Assembly: GCF_947169445.1 (NCBI RefSeq)
Contig: NZ_CAMVPU010000007.1
Span: 1-64,000, forward strand
Direction of reading: 5' to 3'
Length of the DNA stretch: 64,000 bases
Source: an uncultured Butyrivibrio sp.
Lineage (GTDB): Bacteria; Bacillota; Clostridia; Lachnospirales; Lachnospiraceae
Both the position numbers and the translations under genes were made by a program. Below, one piece after another: positions 52,484-61,067 of this stretch. The notes under the pieces are model-generated. The model was not told the DNA's origin. It saw only the letters and a list, made by a program, of their open reading frames with translations, and did not search any database. Numbering within the stretch: position 1 is the first letter of the stretch; each line of letters begins with the position of its first letter.

Positions 52484-54301
52484 TCAACAGTAGTCATTCA
52501 TAATAAATTGAAGACTTTCTCTTCCCTGATAGCTGTTTATATTGGGATAATAGGCAATATTTATCTTCATATTCCCATCTGTATTACCCAGATACATTTC
52601 ATCTACGCTATCCTGTCCGAATTTATCAGCAAGGAAGCTATGCCACTTTTCCATATCTCCAAAGAAAATCATATCATATATTTTGCCGCTATCATCGGAT
52701 ATTCTGTACTTCCCGCAGTTACGATTCTTGCCCATTACCCTGCCGGATAAAAGAGCTACATCTCTTTGCGCAAATATTGGCTTGGTATTACCATTTCCAA
52801 AGGGTTCAAGCTTATCAAATTCACGGACCAGATCCATATCCGCATATTTAAGAGGCATGACCATATCCACATGAAGGACAGGAACAAAATCGTCTCCTGA
52901 CAGATTACATGCTTCATTAAGCCTGTCTCTCATCTCATCAATTTTTTCCTCCGGAATGGATAAGCCGGCAGCCATCTTGTGTCCGCCAAATTTACTGAAC
53001 AGATCTTTGCAGGCAGACATTTCTTCATACATATCGTATTTTTCAATAGATCTTCCTGAGCCCTTTGCGCCTCCATCAATAGCCTTGGTAAGCACAAAAG
53101 TAGGACGATAATATTTTTCCTTGATCTTGCCTGCTATTATTCCCGCAATTGATTCATGTACCTGTGGAAGGTATATCACCAGAACTTTTGGAAGGCCGTT
53201 TTTGGCGCTTTCCTCTTCCACAAATTTAACTGCCTCATCTACCCCAAGCTTAGTCATATCCTTGCGGCTATCATTGAGGTTCTTAAGCTCAGAGGCAATC
53301 CTTGCAGCCTCATTAACATCTTCCTCAAAGAAAAGAGAAAGTGCTCTTGTTGCCAGATCAAGTCTTCCGGTTGCATTTAAACAAGGTCCTATAACAAAGC
53401 CATAGTGATAACATGAAATACTGTTTTCATCCAGGCTGTTCACATGTATAAGAGCCTTCAGTCCCTTATTAGTTGTTGAAGAAATGAGTTCAAGTGATTT
53501 ACTTACAATCACTCTGTTCTCGTCCTTAAGCTCCATAACATCGCATACTGTAGCGATACCTGCAAAGACAAGCATTTCTTCAAAGAAATCGTCCCACTTT
53601 TCCTCTAAAGTTCCTGTCAAGGCATGAGCAGCCTGAAGAAATTTGTAAGCCACAACTGCACCGCATATCTCCGCAAACGGATACTCACCATCCATTCTCT
53701 TTGGATCAATTACAGCGTCAGCCGGCGGAAGGATTTCAACCTTCTCACCATTTTCTACAGAAACCTCAAAGGGTACCTCATGGTGGTCTGTTACTACAAC
53801 AGTCATGCCCTTTTCCTTGGCATGTGCTATCTGCTCATATGCAGCTATTCCATTATCACAGGTAACAATTGTATCTATGCCTGCATCAAATGCGTCATCC
53901 ACCAGTTTAATGCTAAGTCCATAGCCGTCCTTCACTCTGTCAGGAAGAACGCAGTCAACATTTCCTCCTAGAAGTCTTAATCCAGAAACAAGTATAAAGG
54001 AAGAACAAATACCGTCCACGTCATAGTCACCGATTACTCTGATATGCGCCCCTTCCTGTATCTTATCAAGTATAATGCGGGCACCCTTTTCCATATCAGC
54101 CATTTTCATCGGATCGTGCATAATACTAACGCTCTTCTCAAGATAAGCTCTGACCGCTTCATCAGAACATTCCAATGCTTCCCTCTCCCTACAACTAATA
54201 AGCCTGTTTGCAATAAGTCTGGCTGTAATATTTCTAATGCCGAATTCCTCAGCTATCCTATCAAAATCAGCCTTCTTATTTGCTATCATCCATTTTGACA
54301 T
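52484..54301 (-). CDS. recJ: Single-stranded-DNA exonuclease RecJ
   Basis: RecJ is a 5'-3' exonuclease of the DHH family used in recombination and mismatch repair. About 605 aa from the ATG at 54301, with GGGGA 5 nt upstream. The motifs are GDYDVDGICSS, VTDHHEVP, NATGRLD and GGHKMAAG, with a C-terminal OB-type domain. The ATG at 54388 gives 29 extra residues rich in Tyr and Arg that are not part of the family, so it is rejected. There is no clear minus-strand terminator, but the stem-loop at 52417-52472 lies directly beyond the stop. Confidence 0.93.
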   Translation of the reverse strand: MSKWMIANKKADFDRIAEEFGIRNITARLIANRLISCREREALECSDEAVRAYLEKSVSIMHDPMKMADMEKGARIILDKIQEGAHIRVIGDYDVDGICSSFILVSGLRLLGGNVDCVLPDRVKDGYGLSIKLVDDAFDAGIDTIVTCDNGIAAYEQIAHAKEKGMTVVVTDHHEVPFEVSVENGEKVEILPPADAVIDPKRMDGEYPFAEICGAVVAYKFLQAAHALTGTLEEKWDDFFEEMLVFAGIATVCDVMELKDENRVIVSKSLELISSTTNKGLKALIHVNSLDENSISCYHYGFVIGPCLNATGRLDLATRALSLFFEEDVNEAARIASELKNLNDSRKDMTKLGVDEAVKFVEEESAKNGLPKVLVIYLPQVHESIAGIIAGKIKEKYYRPTFVLTKAIDGGAKGSGRSIEKYDMYEEMSACKDLFSKFGGHKMAAGLSIPEEKIDEMRDRLNEACNLSGDDFVPVLHVDMVMPLKYADMDLVREFDKLEPFGNGNTKPIFAQRDVALLSGRVMGKNRNCGKYRISDDSGKIYDMIFFGDMEKWHSFLADKFGQDSVDEMYLGNTDGNMKINIAYYPNINSYQGRESLQFIMNDYC

Positions 54302-54401
54302 ATAATTCCCCAATCTAAAATATCTAAAAATGCGCAGTGCCTTGTAATATCTGCAGTAAATTACTAAGCGCACTGCCATATTATACAATATAAGAAATAA
54401 G

Positions 54402-54436
54402 TTAAAAAGAGCCTGTTTCTATTAAGAAACAGGCTC
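54402..54436 (-). terminator. Intrinsic terminator of the scfA-scfB-secDF operon
   Basis: GAGCCTGTTTCT (54409-54420) pairs perfectly with AGAAACAGGCTC (54425-54436) with a 4-nt loop. On the minus strand it is followed by TTTTTAAC. It lies 28 nt after the secDF stop. Confidence 0.92.
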
Positions 54437-54463
54437 AAAAATAATATCATTTCTGATTATTTA

Positions 54464-56731
54464 TCAAGCAGCTTTTTTAGCAAAAAGTGTCTTGAACTTA
54501 GTCTTCAGATCATACCACATAGGTGATGCAATAAAGATTGAAGAATATGTACCGCAGATAACACCAACCATAAGTGGAAGTGCAAATGCCTTAATGTCAG
54601 CAACACCGAAGATGAACAGTGCAAGTACTGTAAAGAATGTTGTAGCTGATGTGAACAAGCTTCGTGTTACAGTCTGTGCTACACTGCCATTAACAAGCTC
54701 TGCATACTCTTTCTTGTTAGTAGCAAGACCAAGATTCTCACGAATACGATCGAAAGTAACGATTGTATCATTGATTGAGTAACCTATGATTGTAAGTACT
54801 ACTGCAATGAAAGTATTACCAACGGCATATCTTGTAAATGCGTAAGATACAATAACAATAAGTGCATCATGTGCAAGAGCGATGATAGCTGCAGCACCAA
54901 ACTTGATATCCTTGAATCTGATCCAGATGTAGATAAGCATACATACAAGTGAAACAAGAAGAGCTATTACAGCGTCGCCTCTCATCTCAGTACTGATTAC
55001 TGAACTGATTGTTTCAGCAGCAATGTGATCAGCAGATACTCCGTAGTTATTTACAAGAACATCCTCAACTGCTTCCCTCTGCTGAACATCAAGAGTAGAA
55101 GTCTTGAAGATAACCTGTGTAGTTCCTGAAACTGTCTGAATCTGAATCTGGTTGATTCCAGCAGCTTTCTTGATGTCCTCAGCAACTGTGCTCTCAAGCT
55201 CAGCAAGTCCCTTAGTCTCATCAAATGTAACTGTTGTTGATGTACCGCCTACAAAGTCAAGACTGTAGTTGAAAGCTCCCTTACCCTGAGCACTGTTAAC
55301 GCCCATAGCCACCAAACCTGCGATAACAATCGCACAGGAAATGCCATAGAACATTTTTCTCTTACCAACAAAGTCAAATTTAACAGGTGTCTTAGCTCTT
55401 CCATAGAGTGCTGGGTTCTGAAGGCCGATTCCATAGAGGATTGAAGTAATTACCCTTGTAATAACAAGTGCTGTAAACATTGAAAGAACAATACCAAACA
55501 TAAGAGTAATTGCAAATCCCTTAATTGAACCTGTTCCTAAAATGTAGAGCCAGAAAGCAACAATAAATGTTGTAACGTTACCATCGATGATGGATGAAAG
55601 AGCCTTGTTATATCCGGCCTTTCTAGCAGCATCTACATCCTTACCTCCTGCAATCTCTTCTCTGATTCTGGAGAATACAAGAACGTTAGCATCAACTGCC
55701 ATACCAATTGAAAGGATGATACCTGCAATACCAGGAAGTGTAAGTGTCTGGTCAAATGCAGAAAGCATGAATACCATAAGTGTGCAGTAGAAGCCAAGTG
55801 CTATTGTAGCTGAAAGGCCAAGTATTCTGAAGAATACGATCATAAATACAGCGATAAGTCCAAAGCCAACTGCTGCAGCAATAAGTGATGTTCTGATAGC
55901 ATCTGAACCAAGCTGAGCACCTACTACATTAGAACGAAGTTCATTAAGCTGAAGCTTAAGTCCACCGATACGGATCATGGAAGCAAGGTTAGATGCGTTC
56001 TCATAATCTGACATACCTGTGATAACTGCCTTACCATCTGTAATAGCGGCCTGAACCTTTGGAACACTGATAAACTGTCCATCATAGTAAATAGCAATGC
56101 TCTCGCCATTAGAATAAGCCTTGGTAGTAGCTTCTGCAAAAGCAGCTGCTCCGGCTTCTGAAAACTCAAGAGAAACTACAGGCTCATTTCCGCCGTATGA
56201 ATCCTGCTGATATACAGCCTGTGCATTGGCAACATCTGATCCGGAAAGAACAATTGAGCCTTCTGCCTGAAGTTCTTCAATAGTCTTATTAAGCTCATAT
56301 GTATAGAAAAGACCATAAGTAGAATCAAGCTTGTACTCATAGTTGGCATTTCCTTCAGAATCAGTCTCAGCTATGAAATAAAGATTACCAGGCTGGCCAA
56401 GCTCTTCAAGAATAGCATTGGCATCTGATACACCGGGAATCTCGATGTTAATTCTGTTAGAACCTTCCTGATATACTAAAGATTCTGTACTATACTGGTC
56501 GACACGCTGCTGAAGCTTGTAAATTGTATCAGCCATGTCTTCCTTATCAGGAGTCTCATCACCTACTACTTCATATGTGATGCTGACACCACCTGCAAGA
56601 TCAAGTCCAAGATTAATGCTTGATAATGAACCTGACTTGTCTGCACCGAGTCCGTAAACTGCTGAATATCCAAGACCCCCAAGGAGTAACAGCATAAGAA
56701 TCAGCGCAATGATTGATTTTACGCGTTTCAT
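54464..56731 (-). CDS. secDF: Protein translocase SecD-SecF fusion
   Basis: SecDF uses the proton or sodium gradient to pull proteins outward after SecYEG translocation. The 755-aa protein contains both halves: an N-terminal SecD (residues 1-440, GLDLAGGVSITYEV, the P1 beta-rich domain, then AVDANVLVFSRIREE) and SecF (450-750, SLDFVGGTSTTVTFD, SINDTIVTFDRIRENL). Twelve membrane helices are expected. GGAGG is placed before the ATG, 15 nt after scfB. The fused form directly after the SCIFF genes is common in Clostridia. Confidence 0.97.
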   Translation of the reverse strand: MKRVKSIIALILMLLLLGGLGYSAVYGLGADKSGSLSSINLGLDLAGGVSITYEVVGDETPDKEDMADTIYKLQQRVDQYSTESLVYQEGSNRINIEIPGVSDANAILEELGQPGNLYFIAETDSEGNANYEYKLDSTYGLFYTYELNKTIEELQAEGSIVLSGSDVANAQAVYQQDSYGGNEPVVSLEFSEAGAAAFAEATTKAYSNGESIAIYYDGQFISVPKVQAAITDGKAVITGMSDYENASNLASMIRIGGLKLQLNELRSNVVGAQLGSDAIRTSLIAAAVGFGLIAVFMIVFFRILGLSATIALGFYCTLMVFMLSAFDQTLTLPGIAGIILSIGMAVDANVLVFSRIREEIAGGKDVDAARKAGYNKALSSIIDGNVTTFIVAFWLYILGTGSIKGFAITLMFGIVLSMFTALVITRVITSILYGIGLQNPALYGRAKTPVKFDFVGKRKMFYGISCAIVIAGLVAMGVNSAQGKGAFNYSLDFVGGTSTTVTFDETKGLAELESTVAEDIKKAAGINQIQIQTVSGTTQVIFKTSTLDVQQREAVEDVLVNNYGVSADHIAAETISSVISTEMRGDAVIALLVSLVCMLIYIWIRFKDIKFGAAAIIALAHDALIVIVSYAFTRYAVGNTFIAVVLTIIGYSINDTIVTFDRIRENLGLATNKKEYAELVNGSVAQTVTRSLFTSATTFFTVLALFIFGVADIKAFALPLMVGVICGTYSSIFIASPMWYDLKTKFKTLFAKKAA

Positions 56732-56746
56732 ACTAAAAATCCTCCG

Positions 56747-58183
56747 TTAACCTTCTTCGGCCAAAGCCGCTTTAATCATAATAGCACACTCTATGCGCTT
56801 TTTCTGTAGCTCACATCCGTGCTTATATGTTGTGTTGATATTTCCATTAAAATTGTAGGCATTGGCTGCACAGCCACCGCTACAATAATATCTGGCAAAG
56901 CATTTCTCGCACTCAGGTCTGGAATACACATTACTCTTTTTGAACATTTCCCGAATGTCTTCTCTTGTAATTCCATCATATACGTTACCCATGATGAAAT
57001 CTTCATTACCAACGAACTGATGACAAGGATAAATGTCACCCCATGGAGTAACTCCAACGTATTCACATCCTGAGCCGCAGCCGGAAAGTCTCTTGGCAAC
57101 ACAAGGGCCGCCTTCGAGATCTATATTGAAGTGGAAGAAATTAAAGCCTCTTCCCTCTTTATGTCTCTCTATATAGAATTTAGCAAGCTTATCATATTCC
57201 TCACAGAGCTTAGGAATATCTTCATCCTTAAGGGCATACCAGTCTTCAGGCTTAGCTACAACAGGCTCAACTGAAATCTGCTTAAAGCCGAGGTCTGCCA
57301 AATGCTTAACATCCTCAGAAAAGTCCAAATTATTATGTGTGAAGGTTCCTCTCACAAAGTACCTCAGCTGATGACGGCTTTCTGCAACCTTCTGGAATTT
57401 AGGTACTATGTCATCATAGCAGCCCTGACCGCCCTTTCTAGGACGCATAGCATCATTAACTTCTTTTCGTCCATCGATAGAAAGGACAATATTGCCCATT
57501 TCTTTATTAACATATTCAAGGATCTCGTCAGTTAAAAGAGTTCCGTTTGTAGTAATAGTGAAACGGAAATTCTTGTTGTGTTCTTTCTCAATGGATCTTC
57601 CGTACTCAACTATCTTCTTGACTACTTCCCAGTTCATAAGAGGTTCGCCGCCAAAGAAATCAACTTCAAGATTTCTTCTGTTTCCTGAGTTCTTCACAAG
57701 GAAATCCAGGGCTGCCTTACCAACCTCTTCGCTCATAAGAGCGCGTCTTCCATGATATTCGCCCTCATCTGCAAAACAGTACTTACATCTCAAGTTGCAG
57801 TCATGAGCTATATTAAGACAAAGAGCCTTAACTACTGTCTCTCTGCTTTGGAAATCATCTACATAGTTCTCATATACATCATCAGTATAAAGAACTTCAC
57901 CTGCTCTAAGCTCAAGAAGCTCTTCAATTGCTTCTCTTATATCTTCATTAGAATATTTCTTGCTGATATCTGTGGTAGAAAGAACATCACTGTAAAGAGC
58001 CTCTACTTCCTTCTCATCCACTCCATCATTATCTTCTTTTGCTGCAGCTGTACCATACTTGCTGCTAAGTCTATTTTCTATAACCTCTACAAGGTCGAAA
58101 ACAACGTCATCCACCACATGTACTGAACCGCTGTTAACGTCCAGAACGATGTTGTAGCCATTGTTCTTATAAGCGTGAATCAT
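56747..58183 (-). CDS. scfB: SCIFF peptide radical SAM maturase
   Basis: ScfB installs thioether crosslinks in the SCIFF peptide ScfA. The 478-aa protein has an N-terminal precursor-recognition (RRE-like) region, the radical SAM cluster motif with C129, C133 and C136 (DCNLRCKYCF) and a SPASM domain. The SPASM domain carries cysteines at CGSGCEYVGVTPWGDIYPC and CEKCFARYYCSGGCAANAY for two auxiliary clusters. Its substrate gene lies about 275 nt upstream on the same strand. AGGAG is 5-6 nt before the ATG. The intergenic hairpins probably lower scfB expression relative to scfA. Confidence 0.96.
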   Translation of the reverse strand: MIHAYKNNGYNIVLDVNSGSVHVVDDVVFDLVEVIENRLSSKYGTAAAKEDNDGVDEKEVEALYSDVLSTTDISKKYSNEDIREAIEELLELRAGEVLYTDDVYENYVDDFQSRETVVKALCLNIAHDCNLRCKYCFADEGEYHGRRALMSEEVGKAALDFLVKNSGNRRNLEVDFFGGEPLMNWEVVKKIVEYGRSIEKEHNKNFRFTITTNGTLLTDEILEYVNKEMGNIVLSIDGRKEVNDAMRPRKGGQGCYDDIVPKFQKVAESRHQLRYFVRGTFTHNNLDFSEDVKHLADLGFKQISVEPVVAKPEDWYALKDEDIPKLCEEYDKLAKFYIERHKEGRGFNFFHFNIDLEGGPCVAKRLSGCGSGCEYVGVTPWGDIYPCHQFVGNEDFIMGNVYDGITREDIREMFKKSNVYSRPECEKCFARYYCSGGCAANAYNFNGNINTTYKHGCELQKKRIECAIMIKAALAEEG

Positions 58184-58221
58184 AAAAACTCCTATTTCTA
58201 AACTACTATATCAATACTGAA

Positions 58222-58290
58222 TCCTGAATCACTTTCTCACGAAACCCGCAGTAAATGCGTGTTTCTGAAATTATGTCCAAGAATATATAC
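58222..58290 (-). repeat. Dispersed palindromic repeat, copy 3
   Basis: The 57-bp core at 58222-58278 is the exact reverse complement of 5795-5851, and the flank to 58290 matches with two mismatches. It stands between scfA and scfB, 38 nt before the scfB start, beside three further hairpins. Confidence 0.88.
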
Positions 58291-58365
58291 AATACCGGAT
58301 TCAGGGATGCAAAAGTGCATTCTCATACACCAATACATCCGTTTCGAATTGCCCGCAAAAACATA

Positions 58366-58433
58366 GGCAGCGACAAAGTCGCTGCCCGACATGATCAAAT
58401 CATGTTTCCGGGATAATCATATTTTTCCCGGAA
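58366..58433 (-). terminator. Three consecutive hairpins after scfA, including an attenuator-like stem
   Basis: On the minus strand the order from scfA is TTCCGGGA/TCCCGGAA (58406-58413/58426-58433), ACATGAT/ATCATGT (58389-58395/58399-58405) and GGCAGCGAC/GTCGCTGCC (58366-58374/58378-58386). The last is followed by TATGTTTTTG, which is terminator-like. Probably most transcripts end here and only some read on to scfB and secDF. Confidence 0.75.
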
Positions 58434-58457
58434 TATCTGTAACCGGTAATGATAATC

Positions 58458-58604
58458 TTACTTGCTAAGCTGTTCGCAGCTCTGATTTCCTACTGTGCAG
58501 GAAGTCTTGCAAGCAGACTGGCATGATGTCTGGCACTCGCCACATCCGCCCTTCTTCATTGATTCCTTAAGATTTCTTGTAACTAATGACTTTACATGTT
58601 TCAT
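58458..58604 (-). CDS. scfA: SCIFF (six-cysteines-in-forty-five) peptide precursor
   Basis: The 48-aa peptide has GGAGG 5 nt before the ATG. Six cysteines at 21, 24, 28, 32, 36 and 43 give the defining SCIFF spacing CGECQTSCQSACKTSC...C. T37 follows C36. In the studied homologue CteA a thioether links Cys32 and Thr37, and both residues are at the same positions here. The N-terminal KHVKSLVTRNLKESMKKGG is the conserved leader-like part. It is the first gene of the scfA-scfB-secDF operon and is likely strongly expressed. The biological role of SCIFF is unresolved. Confidence 0.97.
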   Translation of the reverse strand: MKHVKSLVTRNLKESMKKGGCGECQTSCQSACKTSCTVGNQSCEQLSK

Positions 58605-58685
58605 AATTGCCTCCTACTTGAAATACCTGGTTAACACCACATTTCGAGTTTTTCGTCCTAAAGTATAACATATTTCAAAAAAATA

Positions 58686-59993
58686 TTAAAGAGCTTTCTG
58701 CTCTTTAGCATCCGCCTTGGTTTTTTCCTCATTTTTGGAATTATTAACAACTCCTGTCAGAAGAACCTTGGTAATTCTGTTTCTCTTTATTGCTCTGGCC
58801 GTAAGCGTTATGCCATTATCCAGAGTAACCATTTCGCCATATCTTGGAAGTCTGTCCAGATTCTCGATCATAAGTCCGCCGATAGAGTCATAATCCTCAG
58901 AATCGAAATCCGTTCCGAGAGCATCATTTATGTCATCCAGCTTCATATTACCTTCAACAAGATATTTGTTATCGCCAAGATCCTTGATAAGCTCATCCTC
59001 ATCAGAATCATACTCATCTCTGATCTCGCCGACGATTTCTTCAAGAAGATCCTCAAGAGTTATCATTCCAACCGTTGTTCCGTACTCAGATAAGACAAAA
59101 GCAACGTTTTGGGATTTTTCCCTCATTTCCATCAAAAGATCTGCAGTCTTTTTATACTCATAGGTATAATATGCTTTTCTAATGTAATCAGTGATCTTGA
59201 AATTCTCTTTATCTTTAATCAGTATCAGATCCTTGACGTTAATAAGTCCGATTATATTGTCCTGCTCATTTCCTTCAAATACAGGAATTCTGGTGTACAT
59301 ATCTTCCTTGAAGGTTCTCATAACTTCACTGTAATCAGCATCAGAGCTCACACAGGACATATCTATCCTCGGAATCATGATATCCTTGGCAACCGCATCA
59401 CTGAAATCGAAGACATTGTAAATAATTTCTTTCTCGCCGGACTCGATTACGCCATCCTCATGGCTGACATCAACATAGGTCTTAAGCTCATTTTCAGTCA
59501 TGGTCTGCCTGCTCTGAACATCTATCCTCATGAGTTTAAGAAGTCCTGAAGCGATTCCATTGATAATAAAGCTAAGAGGCTTTGTAACTGCGATAATAAA
59601 AAGAACTGTCCTTGCATACATCAGTGACATATTCTCGGAATAGGCAGTTGCTATGGTCTTGGGAAGGATTTCTCCCACTATCAGAACTACCAAAGTAAGA
59701 ACTCCGGTACCAATTCCTACGGCAAAACTCCCCCACAGATCTGTCACAAAAACCGTCATAAGTGCTGAAGCACTTAAGTTTACTATGTTATTTCCAATCA
59801 AGATCGCTGATAGCATCTTCTGGGTATCTTCGCAAATGCCAAGAACCAAGGCTGCTCTCTTATTTCCGTCATCAGCAAGAGCCTTCATTTTAACCCTGTT
59901 GACAGTCATAAAGGCTGTCTCAGCTGATGAAAAAAATCCGGAAAGAAGAACAAGCACCAAAAGTACTATCAGCCTGACTAAGTGAATATTCAA
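58686..59993 (-). CDS. CNNM/CorC-family (hemolysin C-like) membrane protein
   Basis: The 435-aa protein has an N-terminal DUF21 membrane domain with four helices (ETAFMTVNRVKMKALAD), a paired CBS domain (residues 205-335; IMIPRIDM and VLSEYGTTVGMITLEDLLEEIVGEIRDE) and a C-terminal CorC_HlyC domain. Family members move Mg2+ or related ions or regulate such transport. The start is TTG at 59993, with AGGAGG 6 nt upstream. An ATG does not fit. It lies 15 nt after the HAD phosphatase gene. Confidence 0.93.
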   Translation of the reverse strand: MNIHLVRLIVLLVLVLLSGFFSSAETAFMTVNRVKMKALADDGNKRAALVLGICEDTQKMLSAILIGNNIVNLSASALMTVFVTDLWGSFAVGIGTGVLTLVVLIVGEILPKTIATAYSENMSLMYARTVLFIIAVTKPLSFIINGIASGLLKLMRIDVQSRQTMTENELKTYVDVSHEDGVIESGEKEIIYNVFDFSDAVAKDIMIPRIDMSCVSSDADYSEVMRTFKEDMYTRIPVFEGNEQDNIIGLINVKDLILIKDKENFKITDYIRKAYYTYEYKKTADLLMEMREKSQNVAFVLSEYGTTVGMITLEDLLEEIVGEIRDEYDSDEDELIKDLGDNKYLVEGNMKLDDINDALGTDFDSEDYDSIGGLMIENLDRLPRYGEMVTLDNGITLTARAIKRNRITKVLLTGVVNNSKNEEKTKADAKEQKAL

Positions 59994-60008
59994 TTCTGTC
60001 CTCCTGAG

Positions 60009-60662
60009 TTATTCTATAACTCCAATAATCTCCATAGGGTCTGTGACAAAAATGTTCTCCCCAGCCCCGGCCTTTAAAAGTTCATCTTTTGTTCTAAAGC
60101 CCCAAAGGCATGAGATACATCTAAGACCGCTGTTTAAAGCAGTTTGGTGATCAACTTCAGAATCACCTACATATACACATTCTTCTTTGGAAACTCCAAG
60201 TTCTTTTATGGCAGCTTCTACAGTATCAGGAGCCGGCTTTTTGCGAACGCCGGCGGATTCTCCAATTGCCACGGTTACGTAATCACCAAAATACATATTA
60301 TTCAGTTCTTTTACCGCAGCATCATATTTATTGGATACAATGGCCATCTTAACATTCTGATCTTTAAGCGCCTTCAAAAGCTCCATGATGTGAGGATAGG
60401 GACCAGTCTTGTCATTGCAATGAATAAGATAGTATTCCTTGAAACAAGAAAAAGCATCCTCAAACAAAGGATTGTCTTTTCCATCAGGAACCGCTCTCTC
60501 CATAAGTTTCTCAACGCCATTTCCTACAAAATGTCTAACCTCTTCAAGAGTCCTCTTTGGCATTTTATACTGCGAAAGAGCATAGTTCACACTATCGCAC
60601 AGATCTTCAAGCGTATTTAATAAGGTGCCGTCTAAATCAAAAATAACAGTAGAATACTTCAT
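60009..60662 (-). CDS. HAD-family hydrolase (phosphoglycolate phosphatase-like)
   Basis: The 217-aa enzyme has the HAD motifs FDLDGTLLNT (nucleophile Asp), IVSNKYD, and KKPAPDT with VGDSEVDHQTA, and a helical cap in the first half. It resembles Gph-type phosphoglycolate phosphatases. The substrate is uncertain. It follows the rhaM gene by 6 nt and precedes the CNNM gene by 15 nt. The ATG at 60662 has no good ribosome binding site, so coupling to rhaM translation is likely. Confidence 0.88.
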   Translation of the reverse strand: MKYSTVIFDLDGTLLNTLEDLCDSVNYALSQYKMPKRTLEEVRHFVGNGVEKLMERAVPDGKDNPLFEDAFSCFKEYYLIHCNDKTGPYPHIMELLKALKDQNVKMAIVSNKYDAAVKELNNMYFGDYVTVAIGESAGVRKKPAPDTVEAAIKELGVSKEECVYVGDSEVDHQTALNSGLRCISCLWGFRTKDELLKAGAGENIFVTDPMEIIGVIE

Positions 60663-60668
60663 TACCAA

Positions 60669-60983
60669 TTAATCTAAATGGAACACAGGGTGCAGATCTA
60701 CTGCCACCGGACTGTTATCCGGATTGGTCTCCATGATATCAGCCATGAAATCCCACCACTTGCGATTAATAGCTGTATCAGCACTCTTAGCCCATAACTC
60801 CTCATCTTCTATTTCGATATATCCGTATAAGACAAGGGTTTCAGGATCAAGATAAATACTGTAGTTGTGTCCGCCATGCTCGTGGATCATCTGCTGCATT
60901 TCAGGCCACAACTCGTTGTGTCTTTTCTCATACTCCTTCTCCATCCCCGGATATAACTTCATTTTAAAGCCTTTTCTAATCAT
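60669..60983 (-). CDS. rhaM: L-rhamnose mutarotase RhaM
   Basis: RhaM speeds the alpha/beta anomer exchange of L-rhamnose. The 104-aa protein has the compact RhaM fold with MKLYPGMEKEYEKRHNELWPEM, and the conserved His and Trp/Tyr residues of the active site (HGGHNYSIYLDPET, RKWWDFM). GGGGGAAG lies before the ATG at 60983. The ATG at 61034 adds a non-family N-terminus. No other rhamnose genes are in the window. It sits in a mixed line behind hisS. Confidence 0.92.
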   Translation of the reverse strand: MIRKGFKMKLYPGMEKEYEKRHNELWPEMQQMIHEHGGHNYSIYLDPETLVLYGYIEIEDEELWAKSADTAINRKWWDFMADIMETNPDNSPVAVDLHPVFHLD

Positions 60984-61067
60984 AGTTCTTCCCCCAATCT
61001 GGTTATGTTTTATTATATTTTCACACATAACCATCCCCTAAACTACGCATTTTTTAATGAAAACCTA

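Noticed and set aside
58280..58460. tRNA gene, suggested by a TTCGAA sequence and stems
   Set aside because: The stems do not form a cloverleaf and there is no acceptor stem around the TTCGAA. They are simple independent hairpins.
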